Below, piece by piece: positions 6,683-7,615 of a DNA stretch of 7,615 bases; the first letter of the stretch is position 1; the number at the start of each line of letters is the position of its first letter. The stretch is taken from the NCBI GenBank assembly GCA_016195395.1, contig JACPZR010000507.1:1-7615 (forward strand), in the 5' to 3' direction. This stretch comes from Spirochaetia bacterium (lineage in GTDB: Bacteria > Spirochaetota > Leptospirae > Leptospirales > Leptonemataceae). Under the pieces are notes generated by a model. That model searched no databases and was not told where the DNA came from. It was given only the letters and a program-made list of their open reading frames with translations. A program made the position numbers and the translations under genes.

Positions 6683-7400
6683 CGCCGCCGGACCTCCTTC
6701 TCATGAAGTCCATCGCTTCATCAAAGCTTCTGACAGCAGACAGCGAATCGATTTCCAGATGTTTTTCAAGGTGCGAGAGGACAGCGTCCCTTGCACGCTC
6801 AGCCATTCCGTCGGGAGCATCTTCCGCGATGATAGTCCACGCAGCCCCCTCGCCGCTTCCGGTCAGTTCGTGCAGGTGTTCCTGGTAACGCGGGCTCGAT
6901 TCAATAACAGCTTTGTAGCGTTTTCTGAGGATGGGTTCGCGGTGTGTGCCGGAAATTTTCTTCTGGAAATCTCTGCGGATTTTCCAAGGCGACCCCGGAA
7001 AAAGAAACTTCAGAAGCAGAAGGCCGTCCGCCGCCATGTCTTCCTCAAAGAATCGCACTTCCTGGAGGAGTTCACGATAACGCTTGCGGCCAATGTCTCC
7101 GGTCACGAGGCCCAATATCAATTCGTGATAGTAGGCATGCTCGCAGATGAGGAGGTCCCCGCCGGGAGGCAGGTTGACCCAGTAGCGGTGAAGAAACGGG
7201 CGGCCCTCACTTACAACGCCTGTGGACCGCATAACGCGGTAGTGGCGCGGGTCGAGTATCTGATTCATCTGGGAAATGAAGCGCTTGATAGCCAAAAGGT
7301 CCGCGCCTTCGCATAGGAGAAGAACACTCTTCTTCCTTTCCGCCGCCGCTCGAAAGAGGAGCGCTATGCGGTCTCTGGATTCTTGCTCCGGCGCTTTCAT
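6669..7400 (-). CDS. Degenerate PPK2-like protein, counterpart of the N-terminal half of PAP
   Basis: A 243-residue protein with the PPK2 fold outline but no catalytic motifs. Where PPK2 has GADAAGKGGAI it has CEGADLLAIKRF (30-41), so the phosphate-binding loop is gone. RPFLHRYWVNLPPGGDLLIC (67-86) matches the 'HYLWRFWRTLPDPGTISIF' region, and CEHAYYHELI (86-95) stands where FDRSWYGRVL belongs, losing the key Asp-Arg. DGLLLLKFLFPGSPWKIRRDF (125-145) matches the 'KFWLQIDQDEQLRRF' strand and lid start. In known two-domain PAP enzymes the active site is in the C-terminal half. This protein, encoded just before an intact PPK2, therefore looks like the same N half on a separate chain, probably structural or regulatory and partnering its neighbour (inference). 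Its ATG overlaps the upstream stop as ATGA (7400-7397); its stop lies 14 nt inside the PPK2 gene. Confidence 0.8.
   Translation of the reverse strand: MKAPEQESRDRIALLFRAAAERKKSVLLLCEGADLLAIKRFISQMNQILDPRHYRVMRSTGVVSEGRPFLHRYWVNLPPGGDLLICEHAYYHELILGLVTGDIGRKRYRELLQEVRFFEEDMAADGLLLLKFLFPGSPWKIRRDFQKKISGTHREPILRKRYKAVIESSPRYQEHLHELTGSGEGAAWTIIAEDAPDGMAERARDAVLSHLEKHLEIDSLSAVRSFDEAMDFMRRRSGGDGTT
6692..6701 (-). promoter_or_regulatory. Strong ribosome binding site of the PPK2 kinase gene
   Basis: The minus strand reads AGAAGGAGGT, a near-perfect anti-16S match, ending 9 nt before the ATG at 6682. It lies inside the coding sequence of the upstream PPK2-like gene. It is by far the best Shine-Dalgarno in the window and shows that the PPK2 kinase is translated as a separate chain, not as the broken half of a fused gene. 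Confidence 0.8.
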
Positions 7401-7615
7401 TCTTCTGGTATGGCTTCGTTTCCTGGTTCCGGAGCGCTGTGATCCGACGCTGCGGGTCCGGGATTATCGCCGCCCCTGTGAGTCCTACGCGGTCCGTGTT
7501 CACCGCCGCTCCCGCCGCGTCCGCGCCGTCTCCGGCCTCTGTCCCGTCCGCCGCGCTCTCTATTGGGGCTGTGTCCCCCGCCGTGGCCGCCGGAACGCTC
7601 TCCGCCTCCACCGCC
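7397..7615 (-). CDS. C-terminal Arg/Gly-rich tail of a protein cut by the window edge
   Basis: Reading the minus strand inward from 7615, one frame stays open for 72 codons and ends in a TGA (7399-7397) that overlaps the next gene's ATG as ATGA. The peptide is extremely rich in Gly and Arg, with RGG-like groups (GGGGERSGGHGGGHSPNRER, then GGRDRGRRRRGRGGSGG and HRGGD), and finishes with a short acidic tail (EPGNEAIPEE). Such disordered RG tails are typical of RNA-binding proteins, for example DEAD-box RNA helicases of the RhlE type, RRM proteins or other ribonucleoprotein factors; without the catalytic part the family cannot be named. The exact stop/start overlap is the main evidence for this frame. 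It is the first visible gene of the PPK2/response-regulator operon. Confidence 0.65.
   Translation of the reverse strand, partial: GGGGGERSGGHGGGHSPNRERGGRDRGRRRRGRGGSGGEHGPRRTHRGGDNPGPAASDHSAPEPGNEAIPEE

Noticed and set aside
7207..7611. Ala-rich 134-codon minus-strand frame over the Arg/Gly-tail region
   Set aside because: It runs nearly 200 nt into the PPK2-like gene in another frame, is low complexity, and becomes unstructured Pro/Arg-rich sequence. The RG frame instead ends exactly at the next gene's start.

Overview
This is a bacterial chromosomal window, fairly GC-rich except for an AT-rich stretch around 870-1000. It reads as dense, mostly accessory-looking gene clusters around two housekeeping enzymes. 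I cannot place it in a phylum from sequence alone. No rRNA, tRNA, CRISPR array, insertion sequence or phage gene is visible.

Left block (1-2012). A TetR-family repressor gene on the minus strand is followed 15 nt later by the start of a minus-strand gene, cut by the window edge, whose product begins with a hydrophobic, export-like segment. Divergent to them on the plus strand is a cysteine synthase (cysK). The AT-rich region between them holds a perfect 6-4-6 palindrome (893-908) overlapping a consensus minus-strand -10 box, a good candidate for the repressor's own operator.

Middle block (about 2024-4993, plus strand). An unrecognised protein overlaps argH (argininosuccinate lyase) by an ATGA stop/start junction. 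Its C-terminal half looks like a GGDEF fold with the signature residues replaced. A short, unrecognised, probably all-helical protein follows argH. These genes may be cotranscribed with cysK, giving an amino-acid biosynthesis cluster carrying two proteins of unknown role.

Right block (7615-5048, minus strand). A tightly packed operon converges on the middle block. It contains the arginine/glycine-rich C-terminal tail of a protein cut by the window edge; a degenerate PPK2-like protein without a recognisable Walker A motif; an intact PPK2 kinase of the polyphosphate:AMP phosphotransferase type; and a response regulator with a receiver domain and a second degenerate GGDEF-like output domain. The two PPK2 genes together match the layout of the known two-domain enzyme (inactive N half, active C half). 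Here they are two genes overlapping by 14 nt, and the second has its own near-consensus ribosome binding site. This split is the most interesting feature of the window. Next are the two independent dead-GGDEF-like proteins and the palindromic operator.
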